The notes: generated by a model not told the origin, from the sequence alone. DNA of 64,000 bases from Flavobacteria bacterium BBFL7 (GCA_000153385.1 CH672375.1:230352-294351); one strand, 5' to 3'; counted from the first letter of the stretch, positions 8,473 to 16,889 are shown. Program-made: numbers and translations.

Positions 8473-8882
8473 TGATTAGTGCAGATTTACCAACATACAC
8501 AGTAACTAGAAAAGTTACAGATGCTGAAATTGATGATCTTAACCATGTTAATAATGTGGTTTATAATCAATGGGCTAATGAAATTGCCATAGAGCACTGG
8601 TTAAACGTAGGCACAGAGGCTTTAAAAAAACAGTTTGACTGGGTCATGATTAAACATAATCTAGAGTACAAAGCTGCAGCATTTTTAGGCGATACTATAT
8701 TGATCAAAACCCAAGTAGGACAGGCAACAAATGTAAAATATGAGCGTTTTATAGAAATATATAATGCCACGACAGAACAGTTATTAGTTAAAACTAAATC
8801 TGTATGGTGTGCTATAAATAAAAAAGGAAAACCGGTAAAAATATCTCAAGAATTAAGGGATCTTTTTGAAACACTTACATGA
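8472..8882 (+). CDS. acyl-CoA thioesterase, hotdog fold (4HBT/YbgC-like)
   Basis: This 136-residue protein has the hotdog-fold signature DAEIDDLNHVNNVVYNQWANEIAIEHW, which holds the catalytic Asp and the HVNN turn typical of 4HBT thioesterases. It would hydrolyse an acyl-CoA or related thioester in the cytoplasm; the substrate is not clear. No ATG is placed well, so I take GTG at 8472, which overlaps the preceding stop as GTG/TAG. Its own stop overlaps the next ATG as ATGA, which indicates translational coupling in a three-gene operon. Confidence 0.82.
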   Translation: MISADLPTYTVTRKVTDAEIDDLNHVNNVVYNQWANEIAIEHWLNVGTEALKKQFDWVMIKHNLEYKAAAFLGDTILIKTQVGQATNVKYERFIEIYNATTEQLLVKTKSVWCAINKKGKPVKISQELRDLFETLT

Positions 8883-10417
8883 AGAAATATTTTATAATCA
8901 TTCCGTCTCTTTTATTATGCATCATCTTTGCTTCTTGTAGAGATGATTTTGCTTTTTCAAATAGTACAGGAGATTTAGGCTTTTCTCAAGATACTGTTTT
9001 CTTAGATACCGTATTTACTAATATAGGATCTAGTACACGCACTTTTAAGGTTTACAATAACAGTAGTGATGATATTGTTATTCCTCGTGTTGCTCTCGCT
9101 CAAGGCGAAAGCTCAAAATACAGACTAGCAGTAGATGGTATTCCTGGTCGCATTTTTGAAAATGTAGAATTACTGGCCAAAGATTCCTTATTTGTATTTG
9201 TTGAAACTACGATTGACATTAACGACTTCTCTTCAGGAGACGAGTTTTTATATACCGACACCATAGAGTTTGATAGTGGTCCTAACCAGCAAAAGGTAGA
9301 ACTAGTTACTCTAGTTCAAGATGCTATATTTCTATTTCCTGAAAGAGATGCGCAAGGTATTGAAGAAACTTTATTATTAGGAACTACAGATGATGGTGAA
9401 GATATTAGAATAAGTGGCTTTTTTCTAGACGATACTGAATTGACACTAACAGCCGCAAAACCTTATGTAATTTATGGATATGCTGGTGTACCACCCAATA
9501 AAACACTCACTATTGATGCCGGAGCAAGATTACATTTCCATAATGACAGTGGTATCATAGTCGCTAACGAAGGTAGTTTACAGGTAAATGGATTGCCATC
9601 CTCAACAGAGGAATTAGAAAACGAAGTGATTTTTGAAGGAGATAGATTAGAACCTACTTATACAGACATCGCTGGCCAATGGGGCGCTATATGGCTTACC
9701 GCTGGCAGTAAAAATAATATTATCAATAACGCTACTATTAAAAATGCGAGTGTAGGTATTATCATGGATAGTGTTAATACAACTTCTACAGGTGCAACAT
9801 TAAAACTTAGTAATACACAAATTTATAATAGTTCAAACTCTGGTTTAATAGCAACTGGTGCAAATATAGAAGCAGAAAATCTTATCATTAATAATTCTGG
9901 TCAATCTTCTTTGGTATTACGTTTAGGTGGTGAATACACCTTTAACAATTGTACAATAGCAAATTATTGGAATAATAGTTTTAGACAAGATCCTACTCTA
10001 TTTATTTCTAACATTATCCCTAACACGGATTTAACAGAGGATTTAGTACAAGCTCGATTTACTAATTGTATTATTTATGGTGATAGAGATATAGAACTTA
10101 TACTGGCAGATGATGGCGTGTCACAATTCAATTTCAGCTTTGAGAATTCGTTAATTAAATTTAATGACCGTTTTGATGATTTTGTAGGATTTACTAATTA
10201 TGATTTTACTGATGTTAGTGTATATAATCAATGTACATTTAATGTAGATCCTATTTTTAAAGATGAGGATAATAATCTATTACAGATAGATAACTCAGGA
10301 GGAGCAAATGGAATTGCAAATCCAGCTAGTGCAACTACAAATGATATCTTAGATAATCCTAGAAGCGCTGCTCCAGATGCTGGTGCTTATGAATCTACTG
10401 ACTTAAGCGCAGGATAA
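8879..10417 (+). CDS. beta-helix repeat lipoprotein of unknown function
   Basis: The 512-residue protein has a lipoprotein signal ending in FASC (Cys20). Residues about 35-150 look like an immunoglobulin-type domain of the kind found in flagellar and choice-of-anchor proteins. Residues about 165-480 contain asparagine- and isoleucine-rich turns (for example NIINNATIKNASVGIIM) typical of a right-handed parallel beta-helix, which often binds or cleaves polysaccharide. No catalytic residues can be assigned. It overlaps the thioesterase stop by 4 bases and ends the operon. It is probably surface-exposed. Confidence 0.7.
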   Translation: MKKYFIIIPSLLLCIIFASCRDDFAFSNSTGDLGFSQDTVFLDTVFTNIGSSTRTFKVYNNSSDDIVIPRVALAQGESSKYRLAVDGIPGRIFENVELLAKDSLFVFVETTIDINDFSSGDEFLYTDTIEFDSGPNQQKVELVTLVQDAIFLFPERDAQGIEETLLLGTTDDGEDIRISGFFLDDTELTLTAAKPYVIYGYAGVPPNKTLTIDAGARLHFHNDSGIIVANEGSLQVNGLPSSTEELENEVIFEGDRLEPTYTDIAGQWGAIWLTAGSKNNIINNATIKNASVGIIMDSVNTTSTGATLKLSNTQIYNSSNSGLIATGANIEAENLIINNSGQSSLVLRLGGEYTFNNCTIANYWNNSFRQDPTLFISNIIPNTDLTEDLVQARFTNCIIYGDRDIELILADDGVSQFNFSFENSLIKFNDRFDDFVGFTNYDFTDVSVYNQCTFNVDPIFKDEDNNLLQIDNSGGANGIANPASATTNDILDNPRSAAPDAGAYESTDLSAG

Positions 10418-10778
10418 ACCAACGATTAAAACATCGATTAAAAGGGCTTTTACTACCAAAAATCTGTTAAATACGACCTTTAAACGTCAAAATATCTTAA
10501 AAATGTTGCAAGACAACATATTAAAGTATATGTTTGTCTCATCTTAAACAAGAAAATATTTCTTTTCAAGATATTTAGAAATGATAAATGCCCAGTAAAG
10601 AATCCCTACATTCTTACTGGGCATTACCTTTTATATAAATACCAAAACGGAATAGGCACAGAACTATTGATAATTGCGTAAGTATCATAGTTAGTTACCC
10701 TAGACATATTTGAATCTTGCTCAGGGACTCAAGTCCACTATGTAGATAACGCATTTACTACATAAGGATAAAGAGCGC
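10418..10778. other. intergenic region between convergent genes, with hairpins
   Basis: This 361-base gap holds a small hairpin (arms ATGTTG and CAACAT, 10503-10519), a strong terminator hairpin (10587-10625) and a cluster of inverted repeats (10649-10785, reaching into the stop of the next gene). No coding capacity is seen. Confidence 0.6.
10587..10625 (-). terminator. terminator hairpin at the end of the curli cluster, GTAGGG loop
   Basis: Arms 10587-10603 and 10610-10625 form a stem of about 16 bp with one bulged base. The loop is CCCTAC on the plus strand and GTAGGG on the minus strand, the same as in the stem-loops after the curlin genes. It sits between convergent genes and may also end the operon from the left, but the loop ties it to the curli transcript. 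Confidence 0.65.
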
Positions 10779-10785
10779 CTATTCC
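10649..10785 (-). other. possible structured 3' UTR element of the curli operon
   Basis: Outer arms GGAATAGGC (10649-10657) and GCCTATTCC (10777-10785) are perfect complements. They enclose a 10-bp stem with one bulge (10662-10672 with 10683-10692), a 4-bp stem with a tetraloop (10725-10736) and a 7-bp stem (10739-10745 with 10758-10764). On the minus strand the outer arm includes the TAG stop of the last gene. Whether the RNA folds this way is an inference. Confidence 0.4.
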
Positions 10786-12251
10786 CAATCTGGCATTATA
10801 GCATTTGTAAATAAATCTTCTCTAGTATCTGCTATAGTTAATTCTAGAGTTTGTATTATCGGTGCAGAGTTTCCATCATTATCTTGATTTTTACATATGA
10901 CTAAACCTTCTGTAGGAGAAAAACGTGCGTCCAGATCGTTAGTTCCTGCTGGTTTATTAAATGAAACTTCTAATTCTTGTAACGTATTTAAATTATATAC
11001 AAAAAGTCTGGAATCTAGTTGTCTATAAGCGATGTTTTCAAATCCAGAAACATCTCTAGAATAGAGTATCGTAGAATTATTTGCGCTCAAATCAATACTG
11101 CCCGCTGCACCTGGCACACCACTTAAAACAGTTTGAACGACCGCAGCTTGCATGTCTAGCACTAAAATCTCCACATTATAACCTGCAAAATCATTAGTTT
11201 TAACCGCTACTCGAGGTTCATTAACATCAACATCAGATATAATATTACCATTAGCGGTTTGATAAAATTGAGTCAATCCGGCTCCATTAGGTTGTATGGT
11301 ATATAGCTTATCTAATGATGGGTAATAAATTAAAGAACCGTTAGTAGCCCATGAAATATCTACTTCATCAAGGTTGAATCCAGCAACAGCTACAGTAGAT
11401 GTTACTTGCTGAACTTGTGTCCCGTCTAAATCCATTGTAAAAACATGTACTTGTGCGCCTACACTTCTTAGAAATGCAATTTTATTAGCCTGTCTATTTA
11501 CTCTAGGTCGCCAGCTATTAGTAGTCGTAGTGGTAAGCGCCACTTCTGTTCCATTCTCATCACTACTGTAAATAACATTATTGCCGTTCACCTTACGTAC
11601 ATATAGAAATCTATTGGTCGGAAAATCAGAAGTACTGAAAGAAAATAATGCACTATTAATTGTCTGGTTAATCCCATCGTTAGCCCTTACTTGCCATAAA
11701 TAAGTGGTCCCAAAATCTAGAGTCACGTCCAACATAGGCTCTGTAATATCTTCAAATACTTCTACCGTATTATCAGATGTGTTTCTCAGTTCTACTGTAA
11801 ACGTTAGAGCATCATCTTCAGGATCTGTTGCTAGCCATTCTAGGGTAACATTAGATGATACATCTACCTCATTATCTGCCGGAGAGACCAATATAGGTGT
11901 ATCTGGTGCTCTGTTATTTGCTGTTTCTATCTGTAATTCAAATACAATTTCTACCGTTTCATCTACATCGACAGTAGCACTTTCAAAATCTGTTAAGAAT
12001 CCATCCTTTTCTGCCTGTACAGAATATTGACCATTATCTAATTCAAATTCAAATAATCCATCAGCATCTGTAAAAACAGTATTCGTATTAGGATTAGTTG
12101 AAATTTTGACATTTTCTTGAGGTATAAAAGTCTCGGCAGCCACTACGCGACCTTTAAGAGTACCTTTACCATTTATTTGTAATTTATCTTCACTACATCC
12201 CGATACTAAAAGTAGGATGCTAATTCCAGCTATATATTGCAGTAATTTCAT
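10779..12251 (-). CDS. lipoprotein with carboxypeptidase-regulatory, FN3-like and TolB-like propeller domains, in the curli operon
   Basis: The 490-residue protein has a lipobox ending LLVSGC (Cys19). Residues about 30-105 form a carboxypeptidase-regulatory-like sandwich (GRVVAAETFIPQENVKIS, TDADGLFEFEL). Residues about 115-208 look like a fibronectin-III/cadherin-type domain (TPILVSPADNEVDVSSNVTLEW). Residues about 215-490 carry TolB/WD40-like propeller blades (RPRVNRQANKIAFLRS, ISWATNGSLIYYPS). It starts 16 bases after the csgG stop on the same strand, so it is probably cotranscribed with the curli secretion genes. No function is known to me for it. Possible roles are binding of the outer membrane, CsgG or fibres. 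Confidence 0.65.
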   Translation of the reverse strand: MKLLQYIAGISILLLVSGCSEDKLQINGKGTLKGRVVAAETFIPQENVKISTNPNTNTVFTDADGLFEFELDNGQYSVQAEKDGFLTDFESATVDVDETVEIVFELQIETANNRAPDTPILVSPADNEVDVSSNVTLEWLATDPEDDALTFTVELRNTSDNTVEVFEDITEPMLDVTLDFGTTYLWQVRANDGINQTINSALFSFSTSDFPTNRFLYVRKVNGNNVIYSSDENGTEVALTTTTTNSWRPRVNRQANKIAFLRSVGAQVHVFTMDLDGTQVQQVTSTVAVAGFNLDEVDISWATNGSLIYYPSLDKLYTIQPNGAGLTQFYQTANGNIISDVDVNEPRVAVKTNDFAGYNVEILVLDMQAAVVQTVLSGVPGAAGSIDLSANNSTILYSRDVSGFENIAYRQLDSRLFVYNLNTLQELEVSFNKPAGTNDLDARFSPTEGLVICKNQDNDGNSAPIIQTLELTIADTREDLFTNAIMPDWE

Positions 12252-12267
12252 GTTTTCTATCTTTTAA

Positions 12268-13782
12268 TTATGGGTTAGGGAAGTTTGAGTTATTACGCTT
12301 TCGCGAAAGCGTATCTCCAGCAACCTCTTGCTCTGCCTGAACTCTTAGTTTCATTTTTTCTATACGTCGTTGAGTACGACGGTATTTTCTCATTTTACGT
12401 TTTTCATCATTATCCTTTGCATCATTGCCGCCTATATATATATTAAGACCTAGTCCAAACTTAAGATAATGGTCATCTCGCTGACCAGCGACAACGTAAT
12501 CAAGATCATCTGATAAAACAGCGTTGTAATCTGCATATAACTTAACACCTACAGAAGGCGATACAGTGTACTCTAGACCAAAGCCTGCTTGCGCTTTAAT
12601 ATCGTTCTTATCAAATTGATTTGCGTGATTTAAACCTGCACCTCCATATACATAAGGTGTGAATTTATCATAAGGCAACATGGTTAAATGCACATTAAGC
12701 TCTGATGCAGCAAACTCTCGATTAAACAAGTCTGTATTTTTTAATCTGAATTTGTGTACCGAAGCATGTATACCTATATAAGGAGTAAAGTTATATTGCG
12801 CACCTAGTGTTGCAGCGTATTCATAGTATGCATTAGGATAATCTCCATTAATTAAGGTTCCACCTGCACCTGCATCTACTCGCCATTTACTACGTCTATT
12901 TATCATATTACGTTGATAAACATCTGTATTCTCTGCGATTGATTTTTCCTTTTTATAACTAGCTATCATCTGATCTGCGACAGGTCTTCCTCCTTTAGGG
13001 TACCATAATTGTGCATCGATCCCTTCAATTATCAATGCTTCAACAGCTTTTTCAATTGCTTCTTTAACAGCAAGCTGTCCTGGTTCATTTCTAGTGAATC
13101 CAGTCTCTGCTTCTAGTAACCTTTGAAAACTTACGTATCTAAATAAACTCGCATCTACAGCTTGAGAATAAATGGTTTTAGAGACATATACAGTTTTCAT
13201 TATTTGACCTGTTTTTGTGGAGACAGCTCTTAAGTATACAGTAACTCGATCCTGTCTATATTGTGCTGATCCGCCAGCACCAAAATATCTAGCCCCAGCT
13301 CCACCAGTTAAAACATTAGTGTCATAAGAAACTATTCCACCTTCAATAAGTACGCCCGCATAAAGTAATGGGTCTAGCTCTTTTACTTGTGTATTACTAC
13401 GTGCTGCATAATCTTTTCTAGTGTTGAGAATGATATTACGTTCTTGAAGTAAGTTTCCTAGATTTTCTCTTTCAATAGGTGTAAACCATTTTGAATCTTC
13501 TAGTGCTTTTACTAATATGGTCGTACCACCTTGTGTAACAGCATTGCTAAAGGTGCTTCCCGTTTCTGATTGTTTGAATTGACCTGTTTGGTCTTCAAAT
13601 TCATAGACACCTACTACGGCAGGTGCGCTAGGTTCTGGTAGAGCGATTAATCTCTTAGAGACTTCAGTCGCTTCTCCTATACGGGCTGGTTGAGTTCCCA
13701 TAGGTTGATTCATATATGCTCCACAAGCAGATAATAGCGAGGTAAGCATCATGAGAATCATGATGTTTTTGTAAGATTTCAT
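12268..13782 (-). CDS. csgG: curli secretion pore CsgG with C-terminal beta-barrel extension
   Basis: Residues 1-20 are a lipoprotein signal ending LSAC. Residues about 50-275 match CsgG closely: DSKWFTPIERENLGNLLQER, GGIVSYDTNVLTGGAGARYFG, QYRQDRVTVYLRAVSTKTGQ, FRYVSFQRLLEAE and TRNEP. CsgG forms the outer-membrane channel for curlin export. Around the constriction, Phe78 matches E. coli Phe56, Thr77 replaces Asn55, and no Tyr51 equivalent is seen. The protein has 504 residues against 277 in E. coli. The extra part is an OmpA-like eight-strand barrel (about 300-455) and a very basic helical tail (460-485). A palindromic repeat encodes TLSRKR near the C-terminus. The gene lies 17 bases after csgF. 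Confidence 0.92.
   Translation of the reverse strand: MKSYKNIMILMMLTSLLSACGAYMNQPMGTQPARIGEATEVSKRLIALPEPSAPAVVGVYEFEDQTGQFKQSETGSTFSNAVTQGGTTILVKALEDSKWFTPIERENLGNLLQERNIILNTRKDYAARSNTQVKELDPLLYAGVLIEGGIVSYDTNVLTGGAGARYFGAGGSAQYRQDRVTVYLRAVSTKTGQIMKTVYVSKTIYSQAVDASLFRYVSFQRLLEAETGFTRNEPGQLAVKEAIEKAVEALIIEGIDAQLWYPKGGRPVADQMIASYKKEKSIAENTDVYQRNMINRRSKWRVDAGAGGTLINGDYPNAYYEYAATLGAQYNFTPYIGIHASVHKFRLKNTDLFNREFAASELNVHLTMLPYDKFTPYVYGGAGLNHANQFDKNDIKAQAGFGLEYTVSPSVGVKLYADYNAVLSDDLDYVVAGQRDDHYLKFGLGLNIYIGGNDAKDNDEKRKMRKYRRTQRRIEKMKLRVQAEQEVAGDTLSRKRNNSNFPNP
12297..12310. repeat. palindromic repeat GCTTTCGCGAAAGC
   Basis: Perfect copy in the 3' end of csgG, encoding part of TLSRKR. Confidence 0.85.
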
Positions 13783-13799
13783 AATAGAGTTCTTTAGGC

Positions 13800-14219
13800 C
13801 TAATTATTAGGTATAATAATTTGGGTTTGATCTCCAGTATTGGTATCCAATAAATTAACCACTAATCCTTCTAAAGATTCTAATACTTCTACTTCATAAG
13901 AACCAATAGTAAAAACTCCTGGTGTTAGTTCTTCATCTCCTAATTGAAGATTTAAAATTTGACGAGAAAAACCGCTTAATAGCTGTCTATTTAATCCTTC
14001 AGTAAAGGCATCTAGTTCTGATGTATCGTCTATAGCTGATTCTGCTGGATCAGTAAATTTATTTTGTGCTTCAGCACTTTGTATAAGCCATTGGTAATTA
14101 AACGTATCACCTCCAAAGGCTGGATTAATAGGTTTATAAGTGAATTGTTGTGCGTTACACGCTGTATAAGCGAGAACTAAAAATAACAACGAGAGCAATG
14201 TTGTAGATTTTGTGAGCAT
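13800..14219 (-). CDS. csgF: curli assembly protein CsgF
   Basis: This 139-residue protein has a signal sequence (a cleavage site near CNAQ) followed by the CsgF signature: FTYKPINPAFGGDTFNYQWLIQSAEAQNKF matches FQFRNPNFGG...LLNSAQAQN of E. coli CsgF, which is the part that sits in the CsgG constriction. The C-terminal half (SYEVEVLESLEGLVVNLLDTNTG) also fits. CsgF leaves through CsgG and couples secretion to nucleation at the surface. The length is close to the 138 residues of E. coli CsgF. An AC cysteine near residue 21 could make it a lipoprotein, but an ordinary signal peptidase I site is equally possible. It lies 11 bases after csgE. Confidence 0.92.
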   Translation of the reverse strand: MLTKSTTLLSLLFLVLAYTACNAQQFTYKPINPAFGGDTFNYQWLIQSAEAQNKFTDPAESAIDDTSELDAFTEGLNRQLLSGFSRQILNLQLGDEELTPGVFTIGSYEVEVLESLEGLVVNLLDTNTGDQTQIIIPNN

Positions 14220-14230
14220 GATAAATTTAT

Positions 14231-14959
14231 TTAGTTAGATTTTTCTTTTTGAATTTGTAAAAACTTTTGAAAAACAGAGCGTATGGCATTATCTGCCATC
14301 TGTTTTAAATACTTCTTTTTAGGCTGTACAAAAAATTGATAAACAATTTCTCTACCTACGGTAACTTTAATAAGAGAACTTCTTCCTTGACCAAATTCCT
14401 CTTCTACGGTAACAATACGGTTACCATTAATTTTATATTTATGATATTCTCCATAGAAATAATCATAGAAGTCTCGAGCTGGTTTAGTTCTTGTTTTTTC
14501 TATGACAATACCTCTAATTTCTACACCATCATTTGAAACAATCTCTTTTTTCTCAAGTTGCAAAGAATTTTCTTTTAATACTTGGACTGCCTTACCTACT
14601 AATTTATTGTTCAAGTCGTAAACCAGTAACATGATGGTAATTTTTGAAGGACTATTAATATTAACTGTTGTTGTGGATAGAATCGCTTTAGTCTTAGCAT
14701 TTAAAACACCACTTCCTTCTTGCTTGTTTTTTGAAGTGTTATTAAGACTGTCTTTTTTAAATACAGTTAGTTCATATCTGATGCTGGCTGAAACATCAGT
14801 AAGGTTAGATGCTACACCTTGAATAGAAACATAATCTCCTTTTTGTTCTAAAAATAACTCACCACTTATTTCTTGATTATAATACGATTTTTGCTCTTGA
14901 GCTTGAGCCTGTATAATAAAACAAAGGAGTAATGCAATTATGTTTAGAGCAATTTTCAT
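14231..14959 (-). CDS. csgE: curli assembly protein CsgE with an N-terminal extra domain
   Basis: The protein has 242 residues, against 129 for E. coli CsgE. After a signal peptide (to about AQAQ, residue 20) comes a beta-rich domain (about 25-130), then the CsgE domain (about 143-242). The latter shows GIVIEKTRTKPARDFYDYFY, IVTVEEEFGQGRSSLIKVTVG and VYQFFVQPKKKYLKQMADNAI, matching GLLTDHTVS..GHDFYRAF and VIFQTFLFPLKRDFEK. CsgE caps the periplasmic side of CsgG and selects curlin. The N-terminal domain (GVLNAKTKAILSTTTVNI, ITIMLLVYDLNNKLVGKA) recalls the CsgH curlin chaperone; this is inference. It sits 6 bases after the CsgB-like gene. Confidence 0.88.
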   Translation of the reverse strand: MKIALNIIALLLCFIIQAQAQEQKSYYNQEISGELFLEQKGDYVSIQGVASNLTDVSASIRYELTVFKKDSLNNTSKNKQEGSGVLNAKTKAILSTTTVNINSPSKITIMLLVYDLNNKLVGKAVQVLKENSLQLEKKEIVSNDGVEIRGIVIEKTRTKPARDFYDYFYGEYHKYKINGNRIVTVEEEFGQGRSSLIKVTVGREIVYQFFVQPKKKYLKQMADNAIRSVFQKFLQIQKEKSN

Positions 14960-14965
14960 ATTAAA

Positions 14966-15475
14966 TTAAAAATTTATGACATAAACAGATCTACCATTTC
15001 CTGTCTGATTAATTTGCATATTTTCTGATATCGCATTTGATCCTGCCGAAATGGAGGTATTATAATTTCCATTTTGCACGATATTCAAATTATGACTTGC
15101 AGCTCCCATCGTACTATAATCATAAATTACATTTGAGTTTCCGATTTGAACAATATTTTGTCTAATACGATCTGCTGAATGATTGAGAGTTGTACTATTA
15201 AGCGTACCATTTTGATACAAGGATATCTGACTATCGTCTGATGCAACACTCACTATAGCACTATTACTATTACCAACTTGTTCGATAAAAACACTATTTT
15301 GATTTACGAATTGAGTTGTTGTATTACTGGTTGATGAATTTTGATCTGAAGCCAAATTCAGTTGTGCATTGGTCGTTTGCAAATTTGCTGTATTGATTAC
15401 TTGACTATCATCAACATAAGTCTGACCTAAGGCTGTAAATGTGGTAAAAACGAGTAAGAAAAGTATTTTTTTCAT
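14966..15475 (-). CDS. CsgB-like curlin-repeat protein (putative nucleator)
   Basis: This 169-residue protein has a signal peptide (MKKILFLLVFTTFTALGQ) and degenerate curlin repeats: NSVFIEQVGNSNSAIV, NIVQIGNSNVIY, NLNIVQNGNYNTSI and MQINQTGNGRS. Length and position between the large curlins and csgE match CsgB, the surface-bound nucleator. The repeat spacing is less regular than in the large paralogs. Like all curlins here it ends in Phe (VYVINF). It is separated from the last large curlin by 65 bases that contain a hairpin, which may lower expression of the downstream assembly genes relative to the curlins. Confidence 0.75.
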   Translation of the reverse strand: MKKILFLLVFTTFTALGQTYVDDSQVINTANLQTTNAQLNLASDQNSSTSNTTTQFVNQNSVFIEQVGNSNSAIVSVASDDSQISLYQNGTLNSTTLNHSADRIRQNIVQIGNSNVIYDYSTMGAASHNLNIVQNGNYNTSISAGSNAISENMQINQTGNGRSVYVINF

Positions 15476-15493
15476 AATGATAGTTTTAAATTA

Positions 15494-15523
15494 AACCGAA
15501 AAGCCCAATTGGGCCTTTCAGTT
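15494..15523 (-). terminator. hairpin between curlin A and the CsgB-like gene (attenuator-like)
   Basis: GAAA-A-GCCC (15498-15506) pairs with GGGC-C-TTTC (15511-15519) around an AATT loop, and AAC/GTT extend the stem. The tail after it has only a weak T-tract, so partial readthrough is likely. Confidence 0.5.
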
Positions 15524-15540
15524 CAAGCAATTAAGCAATT

Positions 15541-16815
15541 TTAAAAAGTGTGAGCTTTGGTTGCTGCTGTTCTTTGAGTTTGACGAGTCAAAGAAACATT
15601 AGCATTTCTTTGAGTCACAATAGCGGTATTACTACCTCCTGTACCTGCAGATGTTCCAAGGCTATTTTGATTAATAACTGATTGATGATTCATACCTAAT
15701 TGATCTACATCGGCAATATTTCCATTTGCCATTTGATTAATATATGAATCGTTATTCATTCCTCTTTGAATGGATAAAGCTTGGTTTCCTGAAACTTGAC
15801 CACCATTTTGTATAACAACTGATTCATTGAAAATCCCATATTGTTCTTGATTAGCAGAATGATTCTGTCCATCTTGTTCAATGTATGCTTCGTTTAAACC
15901 TCCTAATTGGTACTGCTCTGCATAATTATCTCCACCTGTAGATGAAGTGTTTTGATGTACCTCGGCAGTATTTAAAAGACCGTTTTGTTCTTGGAACGAA
16001 GAATTATCTGATCCATATTGCGTAGAATATGCATTATTGTAACCACCTGACTGTATTTGTTGAGAGAAAGCTCTTTCTGAAGTTACAGTAGCATCTCCTT
16101 GATTAGCCTCAGCATAATTATCACCGCCAAATGGCTGGTAATCACTATCTTGATTTTGAATAATTTCATTATCATCTCCATATTGAGTTCCTATGGCTGT
16201 ATGACCTGGAGTTTGATTTCCATCTGAAATTTGTGCTTGATAAGATCTATTTCCTATTCCATTTACAGCGTCATTATTTTGTATAATAGATGCCTCATTA
16301 TTATCAAATCTCTGCTGAATTTCAGCATCATTATCCTTACCATTTTGATCTACTAATGCAAGATTATCTTGTGCTTGTTGAGCTAAGTCAGCACCTTGTT
16401 GAACCAATGCAGTATTATCTAAACCTGTTTGAGTACCAAATACTTCATTCTTGTCTCCTTGTTGGAATACTGAGAAGTTATTTCCTGCACCATCTTGTTT
16501 GATTTCAGAATAGTTTTCTTCACCACTTAAGGCTGATACATTTCCCCATTGTAGGACGTCAACTGAATTACGATTACTGGCATCTGTTCCAGTTTGTTCT
16601 ATAAATGAAGCATTAGCAGTTCCCTGTTGTTGAACTAATGCATCACTACCGACTCCTTTTTGATCGATATTTGAATAATTACCTCCGACTGTAGCACCAG
16701 CCGTTGGAGATATTTGTTGTACAGGCGCCACTATTGCTTGTCTTGTCTGTGATGTTTGAGCGAATGCGATTCCACCTATGAGCAGTGATAATGCGCTTAT
16801 TATTGAGCTTTTCAT
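15541..16815 (-). CDS. large curlin-repeat amyloid subunit A (CsgA-like)
   Basis: The 424-residue secreted protein has a signal peptide ending near IAFAQ (residue 20). About 28 strand-like units of the form N-x(5)-Q-x-G follow, such as NYSEIKQDG, NTALVQQGA and NEAYIEQDG. E. coli CsgA has 151 residues and ten such strands. The C-terminal tail (TQRNANVSLTRQTQR..AHTF) is conserved among all four paralogs. This copy is the most divergent of the four. Its leader has TTCTAAATAT just before the ATG, as do the other three. It should form extracellular amyloid fibres after export through CsgG. Unlike the others, it is not followed by the TAAACC stem-loop. Confidence 0.85.
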   Translation of the reverse strand: MKSSIISALSLLIGGIAFAQTSQTRQAIVAPVQQISPTAGATVGGNYSNIDQKGVGSDALVQQQGTANASFIEQTGTDASNRNSVDVLQWGNVSALSGEENYSEIKQDGAGNNFSVFQQGDKNEVFGTQTGLDNTALVQQGADLAQQAQDNLALVDQNGKDNDAEIQQRFDNNEASIIQNNDAVNGIGNRSYQAQISDGNQTPGHTAIGTQYGDDNEIIQNQDSDYQPFGGDNYAEANQGDATVTSERAFSQQIQSGGYNNAYSTQYGSDNSSFQEQNGLLNTAEVHQNTSSTGGDNYAEQYQLGGLNEAYIEQDGQNHSANQEQYGIFNESVVIQNGGQVSGNQALSIQRGMNNDSYINQMANGNIADVDQLGMNHQSVINQNSLGTSAGTGGSNTAIVTQRNANVSLTRQTQRTAATKAHTF

Positions 16816-16840
16816 ATGTAATATTTAGAAATTATAAATA

Positions 16841-16875
16841 AAGGATGGTAATGGCATATTACAATTACCATCCTT
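16841..16875 (-). terminator. terminator hairpin after curlin B
   Basis: A perfect 12-bp stem (16841-16852 with 16864-16875) encloses an 11-nt loop. It lies between curlin B and curlin A. Confidence 0.65.
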
Positions 16876-16889
16876 AAGTACTTATTTAA

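Noticed and set aside
10649-10785. Integron attC site
   Set aside because: The arms do not show the RYYYAAC/GTTRRRY core sites, and no integrase or cassettes are present.
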